DNA of 64,000 nucleotides from CAZDCD01 sp964503885 (GCA_964503885.1 CAZDCD010000010.1:1-64000); one strand, 5' to 3'. Numbered from the stretch's first letter, positions 44,450 to 53,490 are shown. Program-made: numbers and translations. Notes: generated from the letters alone by a model not told the origin.

Positions 44450-45208
44450 TTGCGGATAAACACGGGCTTTGTGAAACATACGGTGAAATATATTCTTCAG
44501 AAAATCCTTGGATTGGAAAACTATCTGTTTGTTTTTTCCCTCTTCACCATGGGAAAACTCAAATACGATAGAAAGGAACGCGATTTTCTGCATTTTCTTT
44601 CGCTGCTTTCCGATGGTGAAACATTGCTCGACATCGGTGCCAATATTGGCGTTATGACTGTTCACATGGCCCGGAGATTTCCGGCATCAACCGTCTGTTC
44701 TTTTGAACCTGTTCCTGTAAACCTTCTAGTTCTCAGGAAGATGGTAAAACTATTCGGATTGAAGAATGTCACTGTATACGGCTTTGCTCTGGGCGATCAT
44801 TCCGGCGAAATGGCCATGATTCTTCCTGAAGACCGCTCTGTGGCCCTTCACGGACTGAGTCATGTGAAACACTACTCTATACAGGAATTCAATAAAGGAA
44901 AAGAATTTACGGTTGCGATGAAACGGCTTGACGATATTCAGGAATTAAAAAGTTTGGAAATAGCAGGGATTAAGCTCGATGTTGAAAATTTCGAATATTT
45001 TGTGTTGTCGGGTGGTAAAGAGCTTATTGACCGCTGCAAACCGGTCATTTATAGTGAACTCTGGGACAATAAAAACCGTATAAATACATTCAGGATGCTG
45101 GAAAATTCAGGTTACCGGATTATGGTAAGAGAGCATAAAAAACTGGTGCCCTTTGACAGGAAGAAACACCAGACCCAGAACTTCTTCTTTTTACCGGTTG
45201 CGGATTGA
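44450..45208 (+). CDS. FkbM family methyltransferase
   Basis: This is a 252-residue SAM-dependent methyltransferase. The glycine-rich motif I is LLDIGANIGVMTVHMARRF, followed by the acidic SFEPVPVN and the FkbM-type IKLDVENFEYFVLSGG. FkbM proteins O-methylate sugars or natural products. The start is uncertain: TTG 44450 opens the frame, and GTG 44471 (VKHTVKYIL) is equally credible; no in-frame ATG precedes the conserved part until MGKLKYD. It lies divergently to the GT4 gene. Confidence 0.87.
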   Translation: MRINTGFVKHTVKYILQKILGLENYLFVFSLFTMGKLKYDRKERDFLHFLSLLSDGETLLDIGANIGVMTVHMARRFPASTVCSFEPVPVNLLVLRKMVKLFGLKNVTVYGFALGDHSGEMAMILPEDRSVALHGLSHVKHYSIQEFNKGKEFTVAMKRLDDIQELKSLEIAGIKLDVENFEYFVLSGGKELIDRCKPVIYSELWDNKNRINTFRMLENSGYRIMVREHKKLVPFDRKKHQTQNFFFLPVAD

Positions 45209-45553
45209 TTATAAGTTTTCAAGCTCAAGCCTGACTGTATTGTCAGACCCGAGATCTGCCTTTACCTTCTTGTTATTCTGTTTGTACGAAATAAATGCAG
45301 CTTCAAGATCATACGTTCCGGGCGTTACATCGTTTATTTTAAAGTTTCCCTCAAGATCGGTGTATACTACCTTATTGCATGATGATATCTTTATAGTTAC
45401 TCCTGCCAGAGATTCTCCGCTTGCTTTATCCACCACCTTACCTGCAACGGTTGTGGTTTTCATGTCTCCCGAAGAAGGTTTTTCTCTTTCATTGCCAAAA
45501 GTATATGCACTTATGGACAAAATTGCTAATATTACGAATAGTGTTTTTTTCAT
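45209..45553 (-). CDS. small secreted carboxypeptidase-regulatory-like domain protein
   Basis: This 114-residue protein has a signal peptide (MKKTLFVILAILSISAYTFG). The rest is one CarboxypepD_reg-like/transthyretin-like domain (VAGKVVDKASGESLAGVTIKI, then DLEGNFKINDVTPGTYDLEAAFISY), the type usually found at the N-terminus of TonB receptors. Here it stands alone. Its stop lies directly beside the stop of the FkbM gene on the other strand. The role is unknown. Confidence 0.85.
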   Translation of the reverse strand: MKKTLFVILAILSISAYTFGNEREKPSSGDMKTTTVAGKVVDKASGESLAGVTIKISSCNKVVYTDLEGNFKINDVTPGTYDLEAAFISYKQNNKKVKADLGSDNTVRLELENL

Positions 45554-45667
45554 GGTTGTTTTGGTATTTCCTGGTACAAAAATAGGCTATATCTGACTTA
45601 GACTATGTTAGACCTGTGTAATCATTATGTTAATTTTATCTTAAGAAATGTGTCGACACGAATTAAT

Positions 45668-46540
45668 ATGAAAGTGCAACTATTGAAAGCTCTTGAGTTG
45701 TATGTGCTGTTTTTCGTGATTTTTCTTGACTGTGCCGGTCATGCGGTTAACGAGAAAAACAGCAATGGCGGCGATCCTATCATCATCCGCGAGGGTTCGA
45801 CTTTAGAATCACGGTACAAAACTCCTGCCGGTTATACCAGGGTTGATGCGGATAACGGTTCGTTTGCGGAATACCTGAGGAAACTTCCACTTAAACCGTA
45901 TGGCACACCTGTTCGATACTATAACGGTGCAACCAAAAGATCGGAAGGTATTTACGATGGGGTGGTGGATCTTAAACTTGGCAAAAAGAATTTACAGCAA
46001 TGTGCCGATGCGGTTATCCGCCTGCGTGCCGAATATTTGTTTGGCAGCGGATATACTAACCGGATAAGTTTTCATTACACCAGCGGATTCGACGCAGATT
46101 TCGCAACATGGAGCCTTGGAAACAGGCCACTGGTTGACGGCTCCAGGGTTACCTGGGTAAAACGTACCGAACCTTCAGCAACGTATGATACATTCCTGGA
46201 ATACCTTGACAATGTGTTTACATATGCGGGTACGATTTCCCTGGCCGGCGAACTGGAAAAAGTGTCCTATTCCCATATAAATGCCGGCGACGTATTCATT
46301 CAGGCCGGCTCGCCTGGCCATGCGGTGATTGTGATCGATATGGCAGAAAATAAAGAGACCGGTAAAAAGATATATATGCTGGCACAAAGCTATATGCCTG
46401 CCCAGGATATACAAATCCTTATCAATCCGCTGAATGCCGCAATGAGTCCATGGTACGAACTTAACCCCGGAAACGATATAATTATTACACCGCAGTGGAC
46501 ATTCAGGTCATCCGACCTGAAACGTTTCATTGATCGGTAA
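45668..46540 (+). CDS. DUF4846 domain-containing protein
   Basis: This is a 290-residue protein from ATG 45668 (MKVQLLKALELYVLFFVIF), chosen because a hydrophobic export signal follows; the frame is open 21 codons further. The body (YTRVDADNGSFAEYLRKLPLKP, DGVVDLKLGKKNLQQCADAVIRLRAEYL, FHYTSGFDADFATW, INAGDVFIQAGSPGHAVIVIDMA) matches the DUF4846 family, which is widespread in Bacteroidota and of unknown function. The GHAVIV segment recalls a papain-like or NlpC-like fold, but catalytic residues are not certain. Confidence 0.87.
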   Translation: MKVQLLKALELYVLFFVIFLDCAGHAVNEKNSNGGDPIIIREGSTLESRYKTPAGYTRVDADNGSFAEYLRKLPLKPYGTPVRYYNGATKRSEGIYDGVVDLKLGKKNLQQCADAVIRLRAEYLFGSGYTNRISFHYTSGFDADFATWSLGNRPLVDGSRVTWVKRTEPSATYDTFLEYLDNVFTYAGTISLAGELEKVSYSHINAGDVFIQAGSPGHAVIVIDMAENKETGKKIYMLAQSYMPAQDIQILINPLNAAMSPWYELNPGNDIIITPQWTFRSSDLKRFIDR

Positions 46541-46710
46541 TTGGTGATCCGGGGGGGGTTAATAGTCCTGTTCTTCAATGTAACCTTCTTTTAATTAACT
46601 CAGCCGGAAAATGAAAAGCGTTTTGAACATATTTTCGCAACTATCGTTTAAAACCGGCAAGGATTCGCAAAATATTTTTTCAAGGATATAAACCAATTTG
46701 AAATTAAACC

Positions 46711-47142
46711 ATGGGAATGTTAAAAGAATTTAAACTGTTTGCCATGCGTGGTAATGTCGTTGACCTGGCAGTAGGTATTGTTATCGGGAGTGCTTTTGGA
46801 AAAATAGTAAGCTCTCTCGTAAATGATATCATCATGCCTCCCTTAGGCCTTCTTTTAGGGGGCGTGAATTTTACTGATTTTAAGATAGTCCTTAAACATG
46901 CAGTTCCTGCCATCACAGATGCAGCGGGAAAAGTGATTCCGGAGGAAGCTGCCGTTACGTTGAATTACGGGCAGTTCATTCAATTTACAGTGGATTTCCT
47001 GATAGTTGCCTTTGCCATCTTTATGTTGATAAAAGCGATCAACAGGCTTCAGCGAAAGGAAGAAGAAAAACCTTCTGCGCCTCCTGCACCTCCAAAAGAG
47101 GAAGTATTGCTCACAGAGATCAGAGATTTATTGAAGAAATAA
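46711..47142 (+). CDS. mscL: large-conductance mechanosensitive channel
   Basis: This 143-residue MscL has the N-terminal amphipathic helix and TM1 signature (FKLFAMRGNVVDLAVGIVIGSAFGKIVSSLV), the NDIIMPPLGLLLGG turn, a periplasmic loop, TM2 (FTVDFLIVAFAIFMLIKAINRL) and a C-terminal helix after a proline-rich linker (KPSAPPAPPKEEVLLTEIRDLL). It forms the pentameric emergency release valve opened by extreme membrane tension. ATG 46711 is followed by MGMLKEF, with an alternative at 46717. Confidence 0.96.
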   Translation: MGMLKEFKLFAMRGNVVDLAVGIVIGSAFGKIVSSLVNDIIMPPLGLLLGGVNFTDFKIVLKHAVPAITDAAGKVIPEEAAVTLNYGQFIQFTVDFLIVAFAIFMLIKAINRLQRKEEEKPSAPPAPPKEEVLLTEIRDLLKK

Positions 47143-47245
47143 ACTGCACAGAATAGTATCCGGAATCTTTTCGTTAAAAAGGCCGGTAATTAATATTAAC
47201 CCAATGGTTTATGAAGAAAATTCTATCCTAAGGGGTAAAGCGAAT

Positions 47246-47905
47246 TTATTCCTTAGGATATCCTACCGTTTGTGCGACAATGATATTCTGGCCCGGCCCC
47301 AGTTTCATGACAGCCGCCAGCTCTTCTTTGTTCACTGAGCCCCTGACTACCGTAGCCAGTCCTTCGGAAGCGCAATAAAGATAAACGTTCTGAACGATGG
47401 CTCCTGTGCTAACCGATGCGTAAATATACTTTTCGATTTCATCAGACCCGTCCACTTTACTGAAATCCGCGACATAAATAAGGTTCAGGGGGGCAACTTT
47501 CACAAAACCCTGTGTCCCTGTTTTATTTTTGATATCACCGGAAACAATAGGTATCAGCTTATTCTGAACAGCATTGTATGTAAACAGGCCATTCGAAGTT
47601 GCTGCATATATATCAATTTCTTGCTTGTTATGGGCTGAGGGAGCAGTGCGTTTGCCCGATTCAGCACGGTTTATGCCGAAAGCAGCCCACAGTAAGTCCG
47701 ACATCTGCTGATCGGTAAGCTCCTTACTGCTGTATTCGCGCGAAGATTTCCTGTCACTGAGGACTTCCATCAATGCACGGCCCCCGTTCATCCGGGGCTC
47801 AGGCAACTGAACAGGTTGAATCACCTGTGCCTCAGTTTTCAGAGATCCGAAGAAGACCGATACCGTCAAACAGGCACATGCGATGAAAAATTGGGTTCTA
47901 TTCAT
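47246..47905 (-). CDS. secreted SagB/ThcOx-type nitroreductase
   Basis: This is a 219-residue flavin-dependent oxidoreductase-like protein. The signal peptide MNRTQFFIACACLTVSVFFG is unusual, as most nitroreductases are cytosolic. The core has the SagB/ThcOx layout: RKSSREYSSKELTDQQMSDLLWAAFGINR, RTAPSAHNKQEIDIYAAT, and the C-terminal SVSTGAIVQNVYLYCASEGLATVVRGSV that binds FMN. SagB-type enzymes oxidise azolines in peptide natural products, but no such cluster is present. The substrate is unknown. Confidence 0.88.
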   Translation of the reverse strand: MNRTQFFIACACLTVSVFFGSLKTEAQVIQPVQLPEPRMNGGRALMEVLSDRKSSREYSSKELTDQQMSDLLWAAFGINRAESGKRTAPSAHNKQEIDIYAATSNGLFTYNAVQNKLIPIVSGDIKNKTGTQGFVKVAPLNLIYVADFSKVDGSDEIEKYIYASVSTGAIVQNVYLYCASEGLATVVRGSVNKEELAAVMKLGPGQNIIVAQTVGYPKE

Positions 47906-48051
47906 TGTTTATTGATTTTAGTATTAAATTGAACGTTAACCGGCAATTATTGGTTTTCAGGAATATATAGGAATATATACCGGTATTATGCCCATACGGG
48001 AAGTTTTATCGGATGTCTATCTATGCCTGTTTAGCCAACAGGTATGTTATT

Positions 48052-48552
48052 TTATTCCGATGCTCCGGCTCCCCTGAACGACATGATATCCCTGTCGAGC
48101 AAATAGAGGTTGTTTTCCCCGACAAGGCTCAGCTTATCAAGGATCTTCTGCACCTGGGCTTCCTCTTCGATCTGTTCGTTAACAAACCACTGGATCCAGC
48201 TATGGGTGGTATAATCTTTTTCCTCGATACATGAAGCAACGATTTCATTGATCGACTGGCTTATGAATTGCTCATGTTTCAGAATATCCTCAAACATCTT
48301 GGAAACCGATTTCTGATTCACAGGCGGCTGGTTAAAAGAAGGTACCACAGCATGTCCTCCCCGCTCATTCACATAGGCAATGATCTTTAACATGTGTATT
48401 CTTTCTTCACCGGACTGCTGGTAAAGCCATCCGGCAATTCCTCCGTAACCATTTACTTCGGCCCAGGAAGCCATAGCCAGGTATAAACTGGAAGAATATC
48501 CTTCTTTTTCAACCTGTGTATTCAGGATACTTTCGATTTTTTTATTCAGCAT
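48052..48552 (-). CDS. ferritin
   Basis: This 166-residue non-haem ferritin is a four-helix bundle with the ferroxidase ligands in place (E17 in EKEGYSSSLYLAMASW, E and H in SGEERIHM, Q and E in EEEAQVQ). It stores iron as ferric mineral in a 24-mer and protects from oxidative damage. The length matches bacterial FtnA. The acidic-tailed C-terminus (RGAGASE) is short. Stand-alone gene. Confidence 0.95.
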   Translation of the reverse strand: MLNKKIESILNTQVEKEGYSSSLYLAMASWAEVNGYGGIAGWLYQQSGEERIHMLKIIAYVNERGGHAVVPSFNQPPVNQKSVSKMFEDILKHEQFISQSINEIVASCIEEKDYTTHSWIQWFVNEQIEEEAQVQKILDKLSLVGENNLYLLDRDIMSFRGAGASE

Positions 48553-48603
48553 ATCTTTTTTGATTTAGTTAGTTAACACCAATGAATAGCGAAATACAAA
48601 GAT

Positions 48604-48630
48604 AAAAAAAGACCGTCATATTTAACGGTC
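48604..48630 (-). terminator. Rho-independent terminator of icd
   Basis: GACCGT (48611-48616) pairs with ACGGTC (48625-48630). On the minus strand the hairpin is followed by seven T residues. It lies 15 bp beyond the icd stop codon. Confidence 0.8.
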
Positions 48631-48645
48631 ATTCCCATGAATAAA

Positions 48646-49875
48646 TCACGGCATATTGGTGATAATCTCTGTGCCGAATTCCGAGCATTTCAGCTTTGTG
48701 GCGCCCTCCATAAGCCTTTCGAAGTCATAGGTCACCCTTTTCTTATTGATGGCTCCCTGCAGCCCTTTAATGATCAACTCGCCCGCTTCATTCCATCCCA
48801 GGTATTCAAACATCATCACTCCCGAAAGAATGACCGAACCAGGATTTACCATGTCTTTTCCGGCATATTTGGGTGCTGTACCATGTGTAGCTTCAAATAC
48901 AGCGTGCCCTGTAACATAATTGATGTTTGCACCGGGTGCAATACCAATACCGCCCACAATGGCAGCAAGGGCATCGGAGATATAATCACCATTGAGGTTC
49001 AGTGTGGCGATCACCGAATATTCCGCAGGACGGGTAAGGATCTGCTGAAGGAATGCATCCGCTATCATATCTTTAACCAAAATATTCTTCCCTGATTCCT
49101 GGTTTTTGAATGAACACCATGGTCCCCCGTCGATCTCTTCAGCCCCGAATTCTTTCTTTGCCAGGGCATATCCCCAGTCGCGAAAAGCTCCTTCGGTGAA
49201 TTTCATGATGTTACCTTTATGCACAAGTGTAACCGAAGGTAGGTCGTGCTTAACGGCATAAAGAATTGCTGCCCTCACCAACCTCTCCGTACCTTCTTTT
49301 GAAACGGGCTTTATCCCTATCGATGTGGTTTCAGGAAAGCGTATCTTGGTCACTTTCATTTCGCCAAGCAAAAAATTCCGGATCCTGGCTGCCTCATCAG
49401 TGCCGTTCATCCATTCTATGCCCGCATATATATCTTCCGAATTTTCACGGAAGATCACCATATTGGTCTTGGACGGATCTTTTACCGGGGAAGGCACTCC
49501 GTGATAATACCTTATCGGACGCAGGCACACATAAAGATCAAGCAGTTGCCTCAACGACACATTCAGTGAACGGATGCCTCCGCCAACCGGCGTGGTAAGC
49601 GGACCCTTGATCGCTACCAGATATTCCCTGATGGCATTCAGTGTTTCAGCAGGCAACCATTCGCCCGATCTGTTAAACGATTTTTCGCCGGCATATACTT
49701 CCTTCCAGAAAATCCTGCGCCTGCCGTCATAGGCTTTCTGAACAGCTGCATCAAAAACCCTGACCGATGATGCCCATATATCCGGTCCGGTTCCGTCGCC
49801 TTCGATAAAAGGAATAATGGGTGTTTCCGGAACTTTCAGAACTCCTCCGGAAATGCTGATTTTCTTTCCTTCCAT
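48646..49875 (-). CDS. icd: isocitrate dehydrogenase (NADP-dependent type)
   Basis: This 409-residue protein from ATG 49875 (MEGKKISISGG) is chosen because the family begins there; the frame extends 29 codons upstream into non-conserved sequence. Conserved points are IPFIEGDGTGPDIW, SLNVSLRQLLDLYVCLRPIRYY with the substrate Ser and Arg, NMVIFRENSEDIYAGIEW, VTLVHKGNIMKFTEGAF, and GDYISDALAAIVGG. It oxidises isocitrate to 2-oxoglutarate and CO2, here mainly for glutamate synthesis if the organism ferments. Confidence 0.95.
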   Translation of the reverse strand: MEGKKISISGGVLKVPETPIIPFIEGDGTGPDIWASSVRVFDAAVQKAYDGRRRIFWKEVYAGEKSFNRSGEWLPAETLNAIREYLVAIKGPLTTPVGGGIRSLNVSLRQLLDLYVCLRPIRYYHGVPSPVKDPSKTNMVIFRENSEDIYAGIEWMNGTDEAARIRNFLLGEMKVTKIRFPETTSIGIKPVSKEGTERLVRAAILYAVKHDLPSVTLVHKGNIMKFTEGAFRDWGYALAKKEFGAEEIDGGPWCSFKNQESGKNILVKDMIADAFLQQILTRPAEYSVIATLNLNGDYISDALAAIVGGIGIAPGANINYVTGHAVFEATHGTAPKYAGKDMVNPGSVILSGVMMFEYLGWNEAGELIIKGLQGAINKKRVTYDFERLMEGATKLKCSEFGTEIITNMP

Positions 49876-49958
49876 GATTATTTTTTTAGTACATGTGAAA
49901 AACGAAGGGCAAAAATAGTGAAATTGAAAGTCCTGCACAAACGAACCAACCGGCCGGA

Positions 49959-51704
49959 TCATTCAAAATCGAGGTTGAAATCCTGTTTCAGCTTGCCAAG
50001 CAGGGGATTCTTCTGCACCATAAATTTAAATTTATCCTCTGCGGTATATGGTTTTCTTTTGCTGCTGTCCGGTTCTTCCTCTACGGTCAGGTCCAGTGTG
50101 ATCTTATTATTTTTCAGTGAATCTCTGAGGTGTTTCAGCAGTTCGTTTTTGATTCTTTGATCGAAATCATCTGCCTGTGAATGATTGCTGAATACTATCT
50201 GGATGGTATTATCACCGGTGATCTGCGGTTGCCTGTTCTTAAGGGTGCTATACATCCGGGGCATATCGCTTTTTATACTCTCGGCAAATGCTTCCCATGC
50301 TTCGGCAATCTGCTCTGGCGTATAAGCATCCGGTTCAACGGCATCAGGCTCAATATCATCATCTTCTCCTTTCGGTTCAGGTGTTCCTGTATCCGCTGTG
50401 TTAGCAGGTTTATTGATTTTTTCCAGCGTATCCCTGATGGAAACCGATGACAACGATGGAAACGGAACACCGGGTTCCTTTTCTTTTCTTTGCGTGTTGA
50501 TGTTGGTTTTAATATCCTGAATACCAGTGCCTTTATCTTTCAACCCGGTTTTTTTTTCAGGAGTTACTGTTGATCGGTTTGCTGCGTCGGCCTCAGTCAG
50601 GTTTTTTTTTTCACCGGATACCGAACTCATTTTTATCAGGGCAAGTTCTACATGAAGCCTCGGGTTATTGCTCGACTTATAGTTGATGTCGCATTCAACG
50701 GCGAGGGAAAGGCATTCGAAAAGAAAACCGGATGATGTTTTTGCCGATTGTACTTTGTATTGTTCCCTGATCGCACTGCCTGCTTCCAATAGCTGCAGGG
50801 TCTGTTCATCATGGCAGACCAGGAGGTCCCTGAAATGCCTTGATAATCCTATAATGAAATTATGGGCATCAAACCCTTCCTTCAGAATGGTATCAAAAGT
50901 GAGCAGGACATCAGATACACGGCCTTCAAGGAAAGCATCGGTGAGCCTGAAATAATGCTCATAATCGAGCACATTCAGGTTGGTGATCACATCCTGGTAT
51001 GTGATATTATTATTCGAATAGCTGGCTATCTGATCAAATATTGTAAGTGCATCACGCATCGCCCCGTCGGCTTTCTGAGCAATTATATTCAGGGCATTTG
51101 GTTCGGCTTCGATGCCCTCTTTTGCAGCGATAAAATCAAGATAGTTCATCATATCCTCAACCGTGATCCGGTTAAAATCGAATATCTGGCATCGCGAAAG
51201 GATTGTGGGTATGATTTTGTGCTTCTCGGTGGTGGCCAGGATAAAAATCGCATGTGCAGGAGGTTCTTCGAGTGTCTTGAGGAATGCGTTGAAAGCCGAG
51301 GCCGATAGCATATGCACTTCATCGATGATATAAATACTGTACCTGCCAACCTGCGGCGGGATCCTGACCTGATCGATCAGGCTTCTGATATCTTCCACCT
51401 TGTTGTTTGACGCTGCATCGAGTTCGTGTATATTGAATGATCTGGATTCGTTAAACGATTTGCAGGACACACATTCGTTGCAGGCTTCGGTATTTTCCCT
51501 GAGTGCCAGGCAATTTATGGTTTTTGCGAAAATACGCGCACAGGTGGTTTTTCCAACCCCCCTGGGTCCGCAGAAAAGGTATGCATGCCCGACATGACCC
51601 GACGCTATCGCATTCTTCAATGTGGTGGTAATCGAACCCTGCCCGACAACCGTATCAAATGTGGCAGGTCTGTATTTCCGGGCTGAAACAATAAATTTTT
51701 CCAT
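49959..51704 (-). CDS. dnaX: DNA polymerase III subunit gamma/tau
   Basis: This is a 581-residue clamp-loader ATPase. Walker A is GPRGVGKTT, the zinc module has CLALRENTEACNECVSC, Walker B is DEVHMLS, and the sensor 1 region is ILATTEKHKIIPTILSRCQ. Domain III ends about residue 360. A low-complexity linker follows and then a tau-specific C-terminus (AWEAFAESIKSDMPRMYSTL). The linker contains runs of ten and nine A in the message (50602-50611 and 50549-50557); slippage at either meets a stop codon at once or within six codons in both alternative frames, so a gamma-like form of about 367 residues is predicted. Confidence 0.96.
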   Translation of the reverse strand: MEKFIVSARKYRPATFDTVVGQGSITTTLKNAIASGHVGHAYLFCGPRGVGKTTCARIFAKTINCLALRENTEACNECVSCKSFNESRSFNIHELDAASNNKVEDIRSLIDQVRIPPQVGRYSIYIIDEVHMLSASAFNAFLKTLEEPPAHAIFILATTEKHKIIPTILSRCQIFDFNRITVEDMMNYLDFIAAKEGIEAEPNALNIIAQKADGAMRDALTIFDQIASYSNNNITYQDVITNLNVLDYEHYFRLTDAFLEGRVSDVLLTFDTILKEGFDAHNFIIGLSRHFRDLLVCHDEQTLQLLEAGSAIREQYKVQSAKTSSGFLFECLSLAVECDINYKSSNNPRLHVELALIKMSSVSGEKKNLTEADAANRSTVTPEKKTGLKDKGTGIQDIKTNINTQRKEKEPGVPFPSLSSVSIRDTLEKINKPANTADTGTPEPKGEDDDIEPDAVEPDAYTPEQIAEAWEAFAESIKSDMPRMYSTLKNRQPQITGDNTIQIVFSNHSQADDFDQRIKNELLKHLRDSLKNNKITLDLTVEEEPDSSKRKPYTAEDKFKFMVQKNPLLGKLKQDFNLDFE

Positions 51705-51777
51705 CCTCAGTGTTTAACAGGCACAAATATAGGTAAAATATATTTTGACACAGGAACCAATTAAAAGAGCAAATTTA

Positions 51778-51808
51778 TTTGAATAGATGAAAAAAGTTAA
51801 TAATTTTG
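51778..51808 (+). promoter_or_regulatory. Bacteroidota-type promoter of the rpsF operon
   Basis: TTTG (51778-51781), exactly 19 bp, then TAATTTTG (51801-51808): a perfect match to the TTTG-N19-TAnnTTTG consensus for the primary sigma factor. It lies 38 bp before the rpsF start codon. AAGGAAAA before the ATG may aid ribosome binding. Confidence 0.75.
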
Positions 51809-51845
51809 CCTGCCAAAAAATTAACATACAATAAGGAAAATTGCT

Positions 51846-52202
51846 ATGATGAATCAATACGAAACCGTTTTCATTGCAACTCCCGTTTTGTCTGAGAACC
51901 AGATGAAGGAAGCGGTTGAAAAATTCAAAAGCGTAATCCTCAAGAACAAGGGTGAAATACTTCACGAAGAGTATTGGGGACTGAGAAAGCTGGCTTATCC
52001 CATCCAGAAAAAATCAACCGGGTTTTATTACATGATCGAATACAAAGCTCCCGGCAATCTTGTGCAAATACTGGAAACCGAATTTAAGCGCGATGAGCGT
52101 GTCATTCGTTTTCTGACAGTCAAGATAGACAAGTATGCTGCAGAATACAGCGAAAAGAGAAAAAACAAAGCTGAAAACGTTGAAAAAATAAAGGAGGAAT
52201 AG
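51846..52202 (+). CDS. rpsF: 30S ribosomal protein S6
   Basis: This 118-residue S6 begins YETVFIATPVLSENQMKEAVEKFKSVI and contains WGLRKLAYPIQKKSTGFYYMIEYKAPG, the typical ferredoxin-like fold that pairs with S18 in the small subunit. The C-terminal tail is charged (EKRKNKAENVEKIKEE). It is the first of three ribosomal genes, 3 bp before rpsR, and is preceded by a strong consensus promoter. Confidence 0.98.
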   Translation: MMNQYETVFIATPVLSENQMKEAVEKFKSVILKNKGEILHEEYWGLRKLAYPIQKKSTGFYYMIEYKAPGNLVQILETEFKRDERVIRFLTVKIDKYAAEYSEKRKNKAENVEKIKEE

Positions 52203-52205
52203 GCT

Positions 52206-52475
52206 ATGGCACAGAATCCGAATGAAATACGATATCTTACCCCGCCGACCGTTGAAATCAAAAAAAAGAAATTTTGCCGGTTCAGGAAAAACAGGATCAA
52301 ATATGTGGATTATAAAGATCCCGAGTTTCTTAAGAAATTTCTGAACGAGCAGGGTAAAATTCTTCCCCGGCGTGTAACAGGTACGTCTCTTAAATACCAG
52401 AGAAAAGTTGCAACAGCCATAAAACGGGCCAGACATATTGCGATGTTACCCTATGTAACTGATTTATTGAAATAA
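52206..52475 (+). CDS. rpsR: 30S ribosomal protein S18
   Basis: This 89-residue S18 has KKKKFCRFRKNRIKYVDYKDPEFLKKFL and the conserved GKILPRRVTGTSLKYQRKVATAIKRARHIAMLPYV. It binds S6 in the platform of the small subunit. No ssb or priB gene lies between rpsF and rpsR, as usual in Bacteroidota. A GGAGG-like sequence precedes rplI. Confidence 0.98.
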   Translation: MAQNPNEIRYLTPPTVEIKKKKFCRFRKNRIKYVDYKDPEFLKKFLNEQGKILPRRVTGTSLKYQRKVATAIKRARHIAMLPYVTDLLK

Positions 52476-52491
52476 TCCGGAGGAAAAAACA

Positions 52492-52938
52492 ATGGAAATC
52501 ATACTCAAACAGGATGTGCCCAACCTGGGTTACAAAGATGAGCTTGTTCAGGTTAAGAACGGATATGCCAGAAATTACCTGATTCCAAAAGGATTGGCTA
52601 CCCTTGCAACTGCCTCGGCAAAAAAAGAACACACCGAGATCATGAATCAGAGGGCGCATAAGGAAGAAAAGATCAGGCAGTCGGCTCTTGAAATTGCTGA
52701 TAAGCTGAAGGATGTCTCGCTGACCTTAGGTGCAAAAACGAGCTCCAAAGGCAAAATATTCGGCTCGGTAAATACCATCCAGGTTGCAGAAGCATTAAAC
52801 GGCAAAGGTTTTGATATCGACAGGAAAAACATCTCGTTCAAGGAAGATATTATTAAAGAGATCGGCAAGTATACTGCCACTGTAAGATTGCACAAAGACG
52901 TTAAGGTGGAAATACCCTTCGAGATCGTTTCTGAATAG
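52492..52938 (+). CDS. rplI: 50S ribosomal protein L9
   Basis: This is a 148-residue L9. The N-terminal domain MEIILKQDVPNLGYKDELVQVKNGYARNYLIPKGLA is joined by a long helix to the C-terminal domain (KIFGSVNTIQVAEAL..). It binds 23S rRNA near the L1 stalk base. It is last in the operon; no clear terminator hairpin is seen before the RidA gene on the other strand. Confidence 0.98.
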   Translation: MEIILKQDVPNLGYKDELVQVKNGYARNYLIPKGLATLATASAKKEHTEIMNQRAHKEEKIRQSALEIADKLKDVSLTLGAKTSSKGKIFGSVNTIQVAEALNGKGFDIDRKNISFKEDIIKEIGKYTATVRLHKDVKVEIPFEIVSE

Positions 52939-53068
52939 ATCGCCCGCGTTGATTGCAATGTTTTTTTGAATCTTCTGACTTAAGGAATTCTCATCTCCGC
53001 GTTATGGAGTGTTGTTACCTTGAAGAAACATGAAAGTTGATGCGAGGGAATAATGCTGATATGTATTC

Positions 53069-53446
53069 CTATTTTATGGCAATCGCATCAATTTCGATCA
53101 GCACATCCCTTGGCAGGCGTGAGACTTCGAATGCTGCCCTCGCGGGTGGATTTTCGCTGAAAAAGCCGCCGTAAACTTCGTTCATCTGTTGAAATTCTTC
53201 CAGGTTTTTCATATAACAGGTGCATTTTACCACATGCTCAAGGCCATAACCGGCTTTTTTAAGTATTTCATCAATGTTCAGGATGACCCGTGAGGTTTGT
53301 TCCCTGATCCCGCCACCGGTAACCGTTCCTTTTTCGGGGTCGAGCGGTATTTGCCCGCTGATGAAAAGAATGCCGTTTGTCTCCACTGCCTGGCTATAGG
53401 GTCCTATTGCTTCCGGTGCCTTTTCGGTGTTCACAATGTGTTTCAT
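53069..53446 (-). CDS. RidA family protein (reactive intermediate deaminase)
   Basis: This 125-residue YjgF/YER057c/UK114-type protein has the N-terminal KAPEAIGPYSQAVETNGILFISGQIPLD and the C-terminal NPPARAAFEVSRLPRDVLIEIDAIAIK, including the arginine that binds the carboxylate of the imine substrate. It hydrolyses reactive 2-aminoacrylate and related enamines released by PLP enzymes. The trimer-forming fold is complete. Confidence 0.95.
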   Translation of the reverse strand: MKHIVNTEKAPEAIGPYSQAVETNGILFISGQIPLDPEKGTVTGGGIREQTSRVILNIDEILKKAGYGLEHVVKCTCYMKNLEEFQQMNEVYGGFFSENPPARAAFEVSRLPRDVLIEIDAIAIK

Positions 53447-53490
53447 GGTGTATTGTTATCTTGTTTAGTGCTTAACTTACAAAGTTAAAA

